Of a DNA stretch of 64,000 bases, positions 17,866 to 26,222 are shown in pieces. The first letter of the stretch is position 1. Each line of letters begins with the position of its first letter. A program made the position numbers and the translations under genes. Under the pieces are notes generated by a model that worked only from the letters and a program-made list of their open reading frames with translations, made no database searches and was not told the origin of the DNA. Source of the stretch: Actinoplanes utahensis (GTDB lineage Bacteria; Actinomycetota; Actinomycetes; Mycobacteriales; Micromonosporaceae); the NCBI RefSeq assembly GCF_016862455.1, contig NZ_BOMZ01000033.1, positions 165,642 through 229,641 of the forward strand, read 5' to 3'.

Positions 17866-19176
17866 TCATCTCCTCCGGTCGAGCAGCAGCACGTCGACGG
17901 TCGAGCCCGCGGCCGCTGTGGTGACTCGTTCGCCGAGCACCAGCAGGCCGTTCGCCTCAGCCAAACCGGAGAGAGTGTACGGCCCCCCGGCGAGTGGCTG
18001 CACCGTGTAACCGCCACCCCGCCGTTCCGCGACGTGCGCGGGCCGGAACTCGCGCAGACCGCCGGGCGACGACACCGTCTCCAGCAGGTGCGCCTTGACC
18101 CCGGGCCGGAACACCGGTTCGGCGCCGGCGAGCACCTGGATCACCGGCCGGGCCAGCACCTCGAACCCGATCAGCGCGGCGCCCGGTTCCCCCGGCAGGC
18201 AGACGACCGGAACCTCCTCGCCGCCGACGGTACCGAAGCCGAGGGCGGTGCCGGGGCAGAGCGCGACGTCGGTGAACTCGACGGTCCCACGGCCGGGGCC
18301 GGGCCGGGACAGCACTCGGCGCAGCATGTCGCCGGGGCCGGTCCCGGTGCCGCCGGTCGTGATGATCAGGTCGGCCCGCAGTGTCTGGTCCTCCAGCAGG
18401 CCGCGCAGTCCTTCCGGGTCGTCGTCGCAGATGCCGATCCGGTACGCCATCGCACCGGCCTCCACCGCGGCCGCCGTCAGGGCGTGCGAGTTGGCGTCGA
18501 CGACCTGGCCCGGCTGGCTGGGCCGGCCGACGTCGACGAGTTCGTCGCCGGTGGCCACGACGACCACCCGCGGGCTGGGCCGGACCATCACGTGCCCGAT
18601 GCCGGCGGCGGCGAAGACGGCCACCATCGGTGGTGTGACATAGGAGCCGGCCGGGGCGAGCAGCTGCCCGACGGCGAGCTCCTCACCGGCCCGGCGCACC
18701 CCCGAACCGCGTTTCGGTGCGTGCGCGATCTCCACGGCGGCCATGCCCTGGTCGGTCCAGTGCACCGGGACGACCACGTCGGCGCCGATCGGGAGAGGCG
18801 CCCCGGCCGCCACCGAGAAGCAGGTGCCCGGGGTGATCCGGACCGGGCGCCAGTGTGCGGCGCCCATGTCGCCGACCACGTTCAGCCGGACGCTCCGTGC
18901 GCCGGGCTCGAACTGCCCGAACGACGGGTGCGACCCGATGCGCCCGGCGCCGGCCAGGTCTTCCCATCGGGCCGCGTACCCGTCGATCGCGGCCTGGTCG
19001 AACGCCGGGAACGGATGCGGGGCGACCACGTCGGCCGCCAGCACGTTCCCATGCGCCTGGGTGAGATCGAGGTCGAGCGGAGGCAGCGCGCGGAGCCTGC
19101 GCAGCACGCTGCCCAGGTACTCGGCGAGAGGCATCAGCTCGTTGGCGGCCGCCTCACGATCGGCCGTCGCGGTCAT
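17866..19176 (-). CDS. glp: Gephyrin-like protein Glp / molybdopterin molybdenumtransferase MoeA
   Basis: A 436-residue MoeA-fold protein: PFPAFDQAAIDGYAAR near residue 55, a MogA-like domain with VVATGDELVDVG and TTGGTGTGPGD, then LPGEPGAALIGFEVLARP. By family it inserts molybdate into molybdopterin. In Corynebacterium a protein of this family next to galU and rimJ binds FtsZ and a membrane receptor. TTGGTGTG replaces the usual TTGGxSxG, so MoeA activity is open. It is coupled to galU by an ATGA overlap and to rimJ by abutting codons. Confidence 0.88.
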   Translation of the reverse strand: MTATADREAAANELMPLAEYLGSVLRRLRALPPLDLDLTQAHGNVLAADVVAPHPFPAFDQAAIDGYAARWEDLAGAGRIGSHPSFGQFEPGARSVRLNVVGDMGAAHWRPVRITPGTCFSVAAGAPLPIGADVVVPVHWTDQGMAAVEIAHAPKRGSGVRRAGEELAVGQLLAPAGSYVTPPMVAVFAAAGIGHVMVRPSPRVVVVATGDELVDVGRPSQPGQVVDANSHALTAAAVEAGAMAYRIGICDDDPEGLRGLLEDQTLRADLIITTGGTGTGPGDMLRRVLSRPGPGRGTVEFTDVALCPGTALGFGTVGGEEVPVVCLPGEPGAALIGFEVLARPVIQVLAGAEPVFRPGVKAHLLETVSSPGGLREFRPAHVAERRGGGYTVQPLAGGPYTLSGLAEANGLLVLGERVTTAAAGSTVDVLLLDRRR

Positions 19177-20063
19177 CCCTTCCGGCCGCCGACGAATTCG
19201 GTGAGCCAGGCCAGGAACTCCTCACCGAGGTCGGGCCGCTTCACCGCGAGCTGGACGACGGCCTGCAGGTAGCCCAGCGGCATGCCGGTGTCGTACCGGT
19301 GGCCGCGGTAGACGATGCCGTGCACCGGGACACCGTCGGCGAGCATCGTCGCCATCGCGTCGGTCAGCTGGATCTCGCCGCCGGCGCCGGGCTTGGTGTC
19401 GGCGATGACGTCGAAGATCTTGCCGGGCAGCACGTACCGGCCGAGCACCGCCAGGTTGCTCGGAGCCTCCTCCGGCGACGGCTTCTCGACCAGGCCGGTG
19501 ACCTCGACGACGTCCGGGTCGCCGGTCTCGCGCACCGAGGCGATGCCGTAGCGGGAGGTCTCGTGCGGGGCGACCTCCATGAAGGCGAGGACGATGCCGC
19601 CGGTCTTGGCCTGCAGGTCCAGCATGGCCGGGAGCAGGGGCTTGTCCTCCTCCACGAACTCGTCGCCGAGCAGCACCGCGAAGGGCTCGTCGCCGACGTG
19701 CGCGGCGGCGCGGCCGACGGCGTGACCGAGGCCGAGCGCCTCACCCTGCCGGACCGTGTAGATGTCGGCGAGCTCACTCGAGCGCTGCACCGCGGCGAGA
19801 CGCTCGTGGTCGCCCTTCTTCTCCAGCCGGTCCTCCACGTCGGGCCGGCGGTCGAAGTGGTCCACCATCGCGGTCTTGCCACGGCCGGTGACCAGCAGGA
19901 CGTCGGTGATGCCGGCGGCGGCCGCCTCCTCGACGATGTACTGCAGAACCGGCCGGTCCACGACCGGCAACAGCTCCTTGGGAACGGCCTTGGTAGCCGG
20001 CAGGAAGCGGGTGGCGAGTCCCGCTGCCGGGATCACCGCTTTGACGGCGCGCTTCGTCGTCAT
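19173..20063 (-). CDS. galU: UTP-glucose-1-phosphate uridylyltransferase
   Basis: GalU makes UDP-glucose for wall, capsule and trehalose synthesis. The 296-residue protein has the nucleotidyltransferase signature PAAGLATRFLPATKAVPKEL, the LLPVVDRPVLQYIVEEA segment, GQGxALG in the variant RQGEALGLGHAV and LGDEFVEE (metal Asp). The ATG at 20061-20063 has AAGGTGA upstream. It heads the galU-glp-rimJ-sepX-like cluster. Confidence 0.96.
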   Translation of the reverse strand: MTTKRAVKAVIPAAGLATRFLPATKAVPKELLPVVDRPVLQYIVEEAAAAGITDVLLVTGRGKTAMVDHFDRRPDVEDRLEKKGDHERLAAVQRSSELADIYTVRQGEALGLGHAVGRAAAHVGDEPFAVLLGDEFVEEDKPLLPAMLDLQAKTGGIVLAFMEVAPHETSRYGIASVRETGDPDVVEVTGLVEKPSPEEAPSNLAVLGRYVLPGKIFDVIADTKPGAGGEIQLTDAMATMLADGVPVHGIVYRGHRYDTGMPLGYLQAVVQLAVKRPDLGEEFLAWLTEFVGGRKG

Positions 20064-20108
20064 TCGTCACTTCACCTTCGCTGTTTCATGCCCGGACATG
20101 CGCCGAGA

Positions 20109-22184
20109 CTAGCGGCCTCGGCCGTGTCTCGGCGGTTGCGGCCCACCGGTGACAGAGGGCGCGGCTTCCAGATGCCCCACCGGTAGGTCCGCAGAAACCC
20201 GTTCGGCCAGCCGGTAGGTGTCCCGGCCGGCGTTCTTCGCCACGTACAGCGCATCATCGGCGGCGTCCAGCACCTGCTGGGCGGTCGCCCCGTGCTCCGG
20301 GAACACCGCGATCCCGATCGAGACGCTGATCGAGATCCGGTCGGCGAGGTCCGGCCGGCGGGGATCGACAGGCACCGGCCAGTCCCGTACCGCGGCGCCC
20401 AGCCGCTCGGCGACTATCACCCCGCCGTACGCGTCCGTCTCCGGCAGCAGCACCACGAACTCCTCGCCGCCCTGGCGGAACGCCACGTCGACCTCGCGCA
20501 GCCCGATCCGGATCCGCCTGGCGAACTCGCCCAGCACCTGGTCACCAGCCGTATGCCCGTACGTGTCGTTCACCTCTTTGAAGTGGTCCAGGTCGAGGAC
20601 GAGGACGGTCAGCATCCGGCCGAACCGGCTGGCCCGCTCCACCTCTCGGCGCAGCACCTCGCGCAGATAACGGTAGTTCCACAGACCGGTGAGCGGGTCG
20701 GTCAGCGACAGACGTTGCGCCTCCTCGTGCACCCGCACGTTGTGCACCGCCACCCCGGCCTGCCCGGCGAAGGTCCGCAACGTGCGCAGGTCGCTGTCCT
20801 CGAACGCCGGGCCGCCCAGCCTGTCGTAGAGGGCCAGCACCCCGAGCACACCCGGCTCCGGGTCGGCGTCCTCGTTCGGCGGGGCGCAGATCGGAACGGC
20901 GAGATACGACTCACATCCCGGTTCGTCGGGATCGGCGCCGGTCGCACCCCGCAGGGGTGATCCGGTCGCCGCGACCGTCCCCAGCACGCCGCGGCCCGGC
21001 TCCAGGCGCCGCTGCGACAACTCGGCGGCGGGCACATCCCAGTCACCGGTCAGACCGCTGCCGCAGCGGGCGGCCAGCCTGCCGTCCGCCGGGTCGGCGA
21101 GCACGATCAGCCCGGCCCGGGCGCCGGTGGCGGTCATCGCCGTCCGCAGGATCACCGGCAGGATCCGGTCCAGATCATGGGTGCTGGACAGGGTGTCGCC
21201 GAGGATTGCCAGATGCCGCCGCAGCTGGTCCCGGCTGGCGGTCAGCGCCTGCACGTAGGACTGCAGCTCCCGGGTCATCCGGTTGAAGGTGCCGGCCAGG
21301 CGGCCCAGCTCGTCCGGGCGCGGGATCGGCACACGGGTGTCCAGATCGCCGTTGGCCACCCGATCCGCGGCCCAGGCCAGGTCACCGAGCGGCCGGGTGG
21401 TGGAACGGGCCAGCCAGCGCGCGGCCAGTATCGCCACCGCGGCGGTCACCAGCACGATCAGGGGCAGCAGCACGTAACGCAGGGGGGACTCGCGGACCGG
21501 CACGCTGAGATGGAGATCGAGCGGCCGGCCGGGGGCGGCGGTCAGGTCCCGGTGGGCGGCTCCGGCGGCGGCCGGCGGGCCCGTGCCGAGCGCGACGCCG
21601 GCGCCGGCGGTCTCCCCCAGCCGGTCCAGCAACGCGGCGTCGATCTGCTGGGCGGCGGTCACGGTGACCTCGGCGGCGTACGCGGACGCGGCGATCGCCG
21701 TGGGCTTCTCCCCCGCCCGCCCTTCTTCCCCGACTCGTCCCGCCCCCGCTTGTTCGGCCGCCGCCTGTCCGGCCGCCGCCTGTCCAGTCTCTCCCGCGGG
21801 CGCCTGTCCCGCTGCCGGTGCCGGGTCTGCGCAGTCCTTCCAGCCGGGTGTTCCGGAGTCGCTGGAAACGCCGGAACGACTCATGATCGGCTGATCCGGA
21901 TCAGTCACGGTGATCGCGGTAGCCAGTCCCCGGGCGACCAACTGATCGACGACGGGGGCCCGGCTATCGGCCGGAACGACGGCGACGGCGTCGGCCGCGG
22001 CCTGCAGTTGGCGGCAGATCGCGCCGACCGAGGCGCTCACCGTCGCCTCCGCGTGATCGAGACGCTCCGTGGTCCGCTCCCGGTTCACGGCTCCGACGGT
22101 CAGCGCGACGAAGATGGACCCCAGCAGGACCGGACCGAGCACGACCACCAGGAATGCGCTGGTCAGCCGGCCACGTAGTGTCAC
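20109..22184 (-). CDS. Membrane diguanylate cyclase (sensor-HAMP-GAF-GGDEF)
   Basis: A 691-residue protein: an N-terminal membrane helix (TSAFLVVVLGPVLLGSIFVAL), an extracytoplasmic sensor of about 190 residues with an Ala/Gly/Glu-rich low-complexity insert, a second helix (YVLLPLIVLVTAAVAILAA), HAMP, GAF and a GGDEF domain. The active site is GGEEF and the inhibitory I-site RxxD (REVD) lies five residues before it, so it should make c-di-GMP with product inhibition. The GTG start at 22182-22184 has GGGAGG upstream. It is divergent from the cyclo-ligase gene. Confidence 0.92.
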   Translation of the reverse strand: MTLRGRLTSAFLVVVLGPVLLGSIFVALTVGAVNRERTTERLDHAEATVSASVGAICRQLQAAADAVAVVPADSRAPVVDQLVARGLATAITVTDPDQPIMSRSGVSSDSGTPGWKDCADPAPAAGQAPAGETGQAAAGQAAAEQAGAGRVGEEGRAGEKPTAIAASAYAAEVTVTAAQQIDAALLDRLGETAGAGVALGTGPPAAAGAAHRDLTAAPGRPLDLHLSVPVRESPLRYVLLPLIVLVTAAVAILAARWLARSTTRPLGDLAWAADRVANGDLDTRVPIPRPDELGRLAGTFNRMTRELQSYVQALTASRDQLRRHLAILGDTLSSTHDLDRILPVILRTAMTATGARAGLIVLADPADGRLAARCGSGLTGDWDVPAAELSQRRLEPGRGVLGTVAATGSPLRGATGADPDEPGCESYLAVPICAPPNEDADPEPGVLGVLALYDRLGGPAFEDSDLRTLRTFAGQAGVAVHNVRVHEEAQRLSLTDPLTGLWNYRYLREVLRREVERASRFGRMLTVLVLDLDHFKEVNDTYGHTAGDQVLGEFARRIRIGLREVDVAFRQGGEEFVVLLPETDAYGGVIVAERLGAAVRDWPVPVDPRRPDLADRISISVSIGIAVFPEHGATAQQVLDAADDALYVAKNAGRDTYRLAERVSADLPVGHLEAAPSVTGGPQPPRHGRGR

Positions 22185-22266
22185 ACATCCTCCCGGGAGT
22201 GGCCCTCTCTTCCAGCGATGCTGACATAGTGTGTGCCGTTTGCCGGTTTCCGTAAGGGGGTGTTGC

Positions 22267-22986
22267 ATGTCGGATTTAACCGGTGACGCGGAAAAATCAC
22301 GGCAAATTAAGATCGCGCTCCGCGCTCGCCTACTCACAGCCCGTAGATCACTTTCCGACAGTGCCCGGCTTGCAGCGGCCACCCAACTGCAAGATCAAAC
22401 CCTTGCGCTGGTACGCCGTACGCGCCCCCGGACCATGGCCGCCTACGTCCCCGTCGGCTCCGAACCCGGCGGCCCCGACCTGCCGTTCCTGCTGGCCGCC
22501 GAACTCCCACCGGACGGCCGCCTCCTGCTGCCCGTCCTCCTGCCCGACAACGACCTGGACTGGGCCGTCTTCACCGGAACCCTGACCGCCGCCACCAGGG
22601 GCCTCCTCGAACCGACCGGCCCCCGCCTCGGCCCCGACGCCCTCCGCACCGCCGACCTGGCCCTCCTGCCGGCACTGGCCGTATCCCGCGACGGCACCCG
22701 CATGGGCCGCGGCGGCGGATCGTACGACCGGGCGCTCGCCCGTCTCCCCCTGCCCGCCGGCACCGACCCGACGGCCGCGACTCTTCTCTGCACCACACCC
22801 GATTCCAGCCCGCCGACCGGAACCCGCCCTCCCGCCCGCAGTGGTCCTGGTCCGCTGATCGTGGCCCTGCTCCATGACGGCGAGGACGTCGAGACCGTCC
22901 CCGCCGAACCTCACGACCGCCGCGTCCAGGCCGTGCTCACCCCGAGCGGCGGTTTCTCCTGGCGCCCTTTGAGCGACCCGCTGTGA
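22267..22986 (+). CDS. 5-formyltetrahydrofolate cyclo-ligase
   Basis: The enzyme converts 5-formyl-THF to 5,10-methenyl-THF with ATP, returning stored folate to one-carbon metabolism. The 239-residue protein has the N-terminal KxxLRxxLLxxRRSLS helix, a central AAYVPVGSEP and the phosphate-binding MGRGGGSYDRAL loop. The region after this loop is Pro/Thr-rich and longer than usual. The ATG at 22267 has AAGGGGG upstream. In M. tuberculosis the same gene (Rv0992c, recalled) also sits between galU and the FmdB/Ruc gene. Confidence 0.92.
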   Translation: MSDLTGDAEKSRQIKIALRARLLTARRSLSDSARLAAATQLQDQTLALVRRTRPRTMAAYVPVGSEPGGPDLPFLLAAELPPDGRLLLPVLLPDNDLDWAVFTGTLTAATRGLLEPTGPRLGPDALRTADLALLPALAVSRDGTRMGRGGGSYDRALARLPLPAGTDPTAATLLCTTPDSSPPTGTRPPARSGPGPLIVALLHDGEDVETVPAEPHDRRVQAVLTPSGGFSWRPLSDPL

Positions 22987-23056
22987 CGACAGCCACCGGC
23001 GGCTTCTCCCTCAGGCTGGGCGTCGAGTGGACGAATTGACCTCCGATGCCGCAACA

Positions 23057-23083
23057 TTGGCACTCGGAGTTGGCGAGTGCCAG
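23057..23083. promoter_or_regulatory. CIRCE operator (HrcA binding site)
   Basis: TTGGCACTC, nine bases, GAGTGCCAG. This matches the CIRCE consensus TTAGCACTC-N9-GAGTGCTAA with the G/C-shifted ends seen in actinobacteria. It lies 23 bp upstream of the FmdB/Ruc GTG, and TTGACC at 23036-23041 could be a -35. Confidence 0.85.
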
Positions 23084-23106
23084 CAGCCGAATGATCCGGA
23101 GGAGCC

Positions 23107-23457
23107 GTGCCTACCTACCAGTACGCCTGCACCGAATGCGGTGAGCAGCTCGAAGTCGTGCAGTCGTTCTCCGACCCGGCACTCACCGAGTGCCCGAACT
23201 GCCAAGGCAAGCTCCGCAAGGTTTTCAACTCGGTCGGCATCGTCTTCAAGGGCTCGGGTTTCTACCGCAACGACTCCCGCGCCGGCAGCGTGAGCGCCGA
23301 GAAGTCCGCGACGAGCGAGCCGGCCAAGAAGGCGGACTCGACCTCTTCGTCGACGTCGACCACCTCGTCGTCTTCGTCGTCGTCTTCGTCTTCGTCGACC
23401 ACCTCCTCGTCCTCGTCGTCCTCCAGCAGCGGAGCGAAGACCCCAGCGTCTTCCTGA
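23107..23457 (+). CDS. FmdB-family zinc-ribbon protein, likely Ruc-type redox-regulated chaperone
   Basis: A 116-residue protein. Residues 1-58 are an FmdB zinc ribbon with Cys8, Cys11, Cys29 and Cys32 as ligands, and the typical KVFNSVGIVFKGSGFYRND end. The rest is a disordered tail that is almost all Ser and Thr. The M. tuberculosis homologue Rv0991c (Ruc, recalled) is a redox-regulated chaperone whose zinc site and disordered tail are needed. The CIRCE operator upstream supports a role in protein-folding stress. The GTG at 23107 has GGAGGAG at good spacing. A hairpin follows. Confidence 0.88.
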   Translation: MPTYQYACTECGEQLEVVQSFSDPALTECPNCQGKLRKVFNSVGIVFKGSGFYRNDSRAGSVSAEKSATSEPAKKADSTSSSTSTTSSSSSSSSSSSTTSSSSSSSSSGAKTPASS

Positions 23458-23496
23458 GCCAACGCTGCGCTGACGCTTTCACGCACGCGCTCTCAC

Positions 23497-23532
23497 ACAC
23501 GCGCCGCGCCGGATTCCCGGCCCGGCGCGTGT
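23497..23532 (+). terminator. Hairpin terminator after the FmdB/Ruc gene
   Basis: Arms 23497-23506 and 23523-23532 form a perfect 10-bp GC-rich stem with a 16-nt loop, followed by CTGTGTTTCC. Confidence 0.65.
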
Positions 23533-23867
23533 CTGTGTTTCCACGCGGACCGCTTCAGACCTCGCTGTCGGCCCGGAAAGAGAGCGCGCATCCAGCGGCT
23601 CCTTCCGCTACCGCCGAACCAGGACGAAGCCCTGCTACCGCTCGCCGCCTCCTGATTCCCGCGCAACAGGAGCAGGCAGGTCCCCCTCCAGCCCGCCTAG
23701 CAGGATCCGTTGAGCTCTGGCTGGATTCCCACACTCCCCGGCTGTCCACAAGGTCGGATCCAGCGCTCGCCGAGAGCGGCCTAACGTCGGCGCGTTCGCT
23801 TCCCGGCGACCCGAGCGACCGCCCTCTCCGGGTGGGACCGACTCGGCAAGTGATCCCTGGAGGTCAG
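23533..23867. other. Gene-free interval between Ruc and SAF genes
   Basis: Open frames exist on both strands but none has a supported start or known motif. The SAF gene's Shine-Dalgarno (TGGAGGTCAG) lies at its end; nothing else is recognised. Confidence 0.45.
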
Positions 23868-24374
23868 ATGCCTCGCGCCACCACGGCACCGTCCGACGAG
23901 CGCCTCGACCCGGTGCGCTGGCGGCGGCCGGGCCGCGGCACCCTGCTCCGCCTGGCTTCGGTGGCCGTGCTGTTGCTCACGGCAGCAGCCGTCCTATGGA
24001 TCGAGCCGACCGGCTGCGCCCCACTTTCGGCCACACCACAGGTCGCCACGTCTGCCGTGAGCCCTTCGGCATCCGCGTCCGGCGTCGGCCGGCCCGCGGG
24101 TGCAATCCCACCGGGCAGCGTCGGGGTGCCGGTGCGGCTCGCCGATCCCACAGCACTGACCGTGGTGCGCCCCGGCAACCGCGTCGACCTGCTGCGCCTT
24201 GACAACGACCGGGACCGAAGCGTGCCGGTCGCGAGCGGCGCTCTGGTGCTGGAGGTGACCGGCGCCGACGATCCCGTCACCGGCGGCCTGTTGCTCGCCC
24301 TGCAACCCGACGAGGCGAGCCGAGCGATCTCTGGCTCAGGTCGCGGCTTCGCCATCGTGATCCGCCCGAGCTGA
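23868..24374 (+). CDS. SAF/RcpC-CpaB-like membrane-anchored protein
   Basis: A 168-residue protein with one N-terminal membrane helix (LLRLASVAVLLLTAAAVLWI) and an exported domain. The segment PPGSVGVPVRLADPTALTVVRPGNRVDLL (about residues 88-116) matches the RcpC/CpaB beta-barrel domain that follows SAF in pilus-assembly proteins, although no pilus genes are near. The ATG at 23868 has TGGAGG upstream. Function is unknown. The stop-codon context (CCGAGCTGAC) recurs in the repeats downstream. Confidence 0.72.
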   Translation: MPRATTAPSDERLDPVRWRRPGRGTLLRLASVAVLLLTAAAVLWIEPTGCAPLSATPQVATSAVSPSASASGVGRPAGAIPPGSVGVPVRLADPTALTVVRPGNRVDLLRLDNDRDRSVPVASGALVLEVTGADDPVTGGLLLALQPDEASRAISGSGRGFAIVIRPS

Positions 24375-24459
24375 CGTCTCACAGCCGCGAGCCGAACCTC
24401 CACGACCAGCTCGCCTCTGGCAACCTCGCCGAGCTGGACCTTCATGTCCGGCCCGAGCT

Positions 24460-24586
24460 GACCTCTCGCTACCCGACCTCTCGCTACCCGACCTCTCGCC
24501 ACCCGGCCGAGCCGATCCCTAGCCACCCGACCTCTCGCCACCCGGCCGAGCCGACCTCTCACAACCCGGCCGAACCGAGCCCGCAT
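24460..24586. repeat. Degenerate 15-bp tandem repeat within a gene-free interval
   Basis: GACCTCTCGCTACCC occurs in units at 24460, 24475 and 24490, then again with GGCCGAGCC insertions to about 24586. The unit start (CCGAGCTGACCTCTC) resembles the SAF gene's stop region at 24368 (CCGAGCTGACGTCTC). The whole 24375-24809 interval holds no supported gene. Confidence 0.75.
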
Positions 24587-24809
24587 GACCGGTCCGCGTT
24601 GCCTCCTCGCGACCCGCCCAGCGGAACCGGCATGCCCCCCCATTTGGACCTCGTCATCCGATAGGGCTGGGCTTGGATGACCTGACCCGGGCTGGGCAGA
24701 AGCGACCCAGCCGAACGGAGCCTGCGTGATCAAGACCTGGCTGGACCGAGCGATTCGGCAGAGTTGAGCGGGTGGACCGCCTGGGCTGAGTCACCGGCGG
24801 TCGGGAATG

Positions 24810-24989
24810 TCAATCCCAGTGCGGCGGACGGTCCTCCAGCAGGCGGTCGTCGTTGGAGTAGGCAGGCTCGCCCCAGCCACGCTCGGTGTCGTCGCGGGTC
24901 TGCTCGGGCAACACCGGCGCCTCTTCGGACTCGAAGTCCACCTCACGCTCGGCGTCGTTGTCCCGTTCAGGGTCATCCAGGATGTCCAC
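24810..24989 (-). CDS. Small acidic protein, 59 residues
   Basis: The frame reads VDILDDPERDNDAEREVDFE at the start and ends LLEDRPPHWD. It is strongly acidic, soluble, and of a type found next to small membrane-protein genes in actinobacteria; no function is known. The GTG at 24987-24989 is selected because TACCCT sits 7 nt upstream and there is no Shine-Dalgarno. It diverges from the 25054 gene with 64 bp between start codons. Confidence 0.65.
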   Translation of the reverse strand: MDILDDPERDNDAEREVDFESEEAPVLPEQTRDDTERGWGEPAYSNDDRLLEDRPPHWD

Positions 24990-24996
24990 GACTAAG

Positions 24997-25002
24997 AGGG
25001 TA
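24997..25002 (-). promoter_or_regulatory. -10 element of the 59-residue protein gene, leaderless type
   Basis: TACCCT on the minus strand with a 7-nt spacer to the GTG at 24989. Confidence 0.5.
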
Positions 25003-25039
25003 AGCCGACAGCGGCGCAGCCGTCGTCCCCCTCCGGCTG

Positions 25040-25045
25040 TACCGT
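25040..25045 (+). promoter_or_regulatory. -10 element of the 25054 gene, leaderless type
   Basis: TACCGT with an 8-nt spacer to the GTG at 25054. Confidence 0.45.
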
Positions 25046-25053
25046 CGGTGAAC

Positions 25054-25383
25054 GTGAGTTCCCCCACCGATCGTCCGGACGACGACGCCTACTGGCAGCG
25101 GCCCGATCCCGCCGCCGAGTCACTCGGCCGCCCCGAGCCCGCGCCGCCGGCTCCCGAGCCCGCCGGCTACCAGGGTCCGCCGCGCGCCACCCCGCCCCCG
25201 GCCGACTGGCGCCCGCCGACGATCGCGAACCCGCCGCCGCCGCGCCGGATGCCGGCCCAGGACGACATCGCGCTCGACGAGGCCGAGAGCTCAGCCCGCA
25301 CCGTCACCTACGGCATCGGTCTGGTCGCCGGCGCGATCGCCCTCGTCGTCATGTGTCTGCTCTGCGCCCGCCTCGTCTTCTGA
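25054..25383 (+). CDS. Pro-rich tail-anchored membrane protein, 109 residues
   Basis: The first 70 residues are Pro/Asp-rich and cytoplasmic. The C-terminal end is a single membrane helix (YGIGLVAGAIALVVMCLLCA) that finishes six residues before the stop, so the protein is tail-anchored. No family is recognised. The GTG at 25054 is chosen over 25048 because of TACCGT 8 nt upstream. Codon use is typical for the window. Confidence 0.68.
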   Translation: MSSPTDRPDDDAYWQRPDPAAESLGRPEPAPPAPEPAGYQGPPRATPPPADWRPPTIANPPPPRRMPAQDDIALDEAESSARTVTYGIGLVAGAIALVVMCLLCARLVF

Positions 25384-25456
25384 CAGCCTGCCCCTTCACC
25401 TCGTCAGCAGCGCACCCCGTCACCGCATCAGGCCGTCATTAGGACAGCCCATCAAC

Positions 25457-25520
25457 AGGACGGGCCGTCAGTAGAACAGGCCGTCAGCACAACGGACCGT
25501 CAGCACAACGGGCCGTCAGT
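25457..25520. repeat. 16-bp tandem repeat x4 covering the stop of the DUF2231 gene
   Basis: Four 16-bp units of the form (A)ACGGGCCGTCAG(C/T) occupy 25457-25472, 25473-25488, 25489-25504 and 25505-25520. The last unit contains the minus-strand stop codon at 25516-25518. Each unit carries the same GTCAG, so a stop codon is repeated in each. Confidence 0.9.
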
Positions 25521-25992
25521 AGGTGCCCCATACCGCTGTCGCGCCCGAGTCGCCGGTCTCGTAGAGGTAGTAGCCGCTGAAGGCGGCGAGCACCACGAGC
25601 ACCAGGGCGATGCCGAGGTCGGCGTACCTCGGCAGGGCGCGCGGGTTCCGGGTGGTCAGGACGACCAGGATCAGGCTGATCACACCGAGTGCCAGGGTCA
25701 GCCAGAAGGTGATCGTCCCATTCTCCATGTGACCATCGAGAATGATCTTGCCGTTGGGGGAGACCCGCTCCTCGCTGAGCAGCCGGTCGTAGAACTCGGT
25801 CCCGGACAGCTTGGTGATCAGCGCGGCGATCGGCGCGGTGACGGCGAGCAGCGCCACAGCCCAACCGATCTTGGGCCGCCAGGACGCGACGAGGCCGTAG
25901 ACGATCGCACCCAACCCCAGCAGGGGTACGAAGATGACTGCTGCGTGGAGCACGAGGACATGTACCGGCAAACCGTTTACCTGGTCTAACAC
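25516..25992 (-). CDS. DUF2231 four-helix membrane protein
   Basis: A 158-residue protein with four predicted helices (VHVLVLHAAVIFVPLLGLGA, VALLAVTAPIAALITKL, FWLTLALGVISLILVVL, LGIALVLVVLAAFSGYYLYE), the DUF2231 layout. Conserved His residues in helix 1 hint at metal or haem binding; this is not shown. AGGAGG lies one base from an ATG at 25995 and four bases from the GTG at 25992, so GTG is preferred. Codon 2 is TTA, a rare Leu codon here. The stop lies in a 16-bp tandem repeat. Confidence 0.82.
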   Translation of the reverse strand: MLDQVNGLPVHVLVLHAAVIFVPLLGLGAIVYGLVASWRPKIGWAVALLAVTAPIAALITKLSGTEFYDRLLSEERVSPNGKIILDGHMENGTITFWLTLALGVISLILVVLTTRNPRALPRYADLGIALVLVVLAAFSGYYLYETGDSGATAVWGTY

Positions 25993-26222
25993 CATTCCTC
26001 CTCGATCCGGGCAGAACGGACTCGATGATCCGGGCAGAGCGAACTCGATCCGGGAGAAACCCGGTCCGGGGTGACCGTCAGCCTAGGAGACTTCTGACGA
26101 CGCAAACATCCCCCACGGCCCAAGTCGTGATCGAACCGCACCGTACCCCTGTCCTGTTCACCGTGGTCCGGGTGGCAGCCGTCCTGGTTGGTGAATCCCT
26201 TTCGGCGTGTTGTCATGGACGC

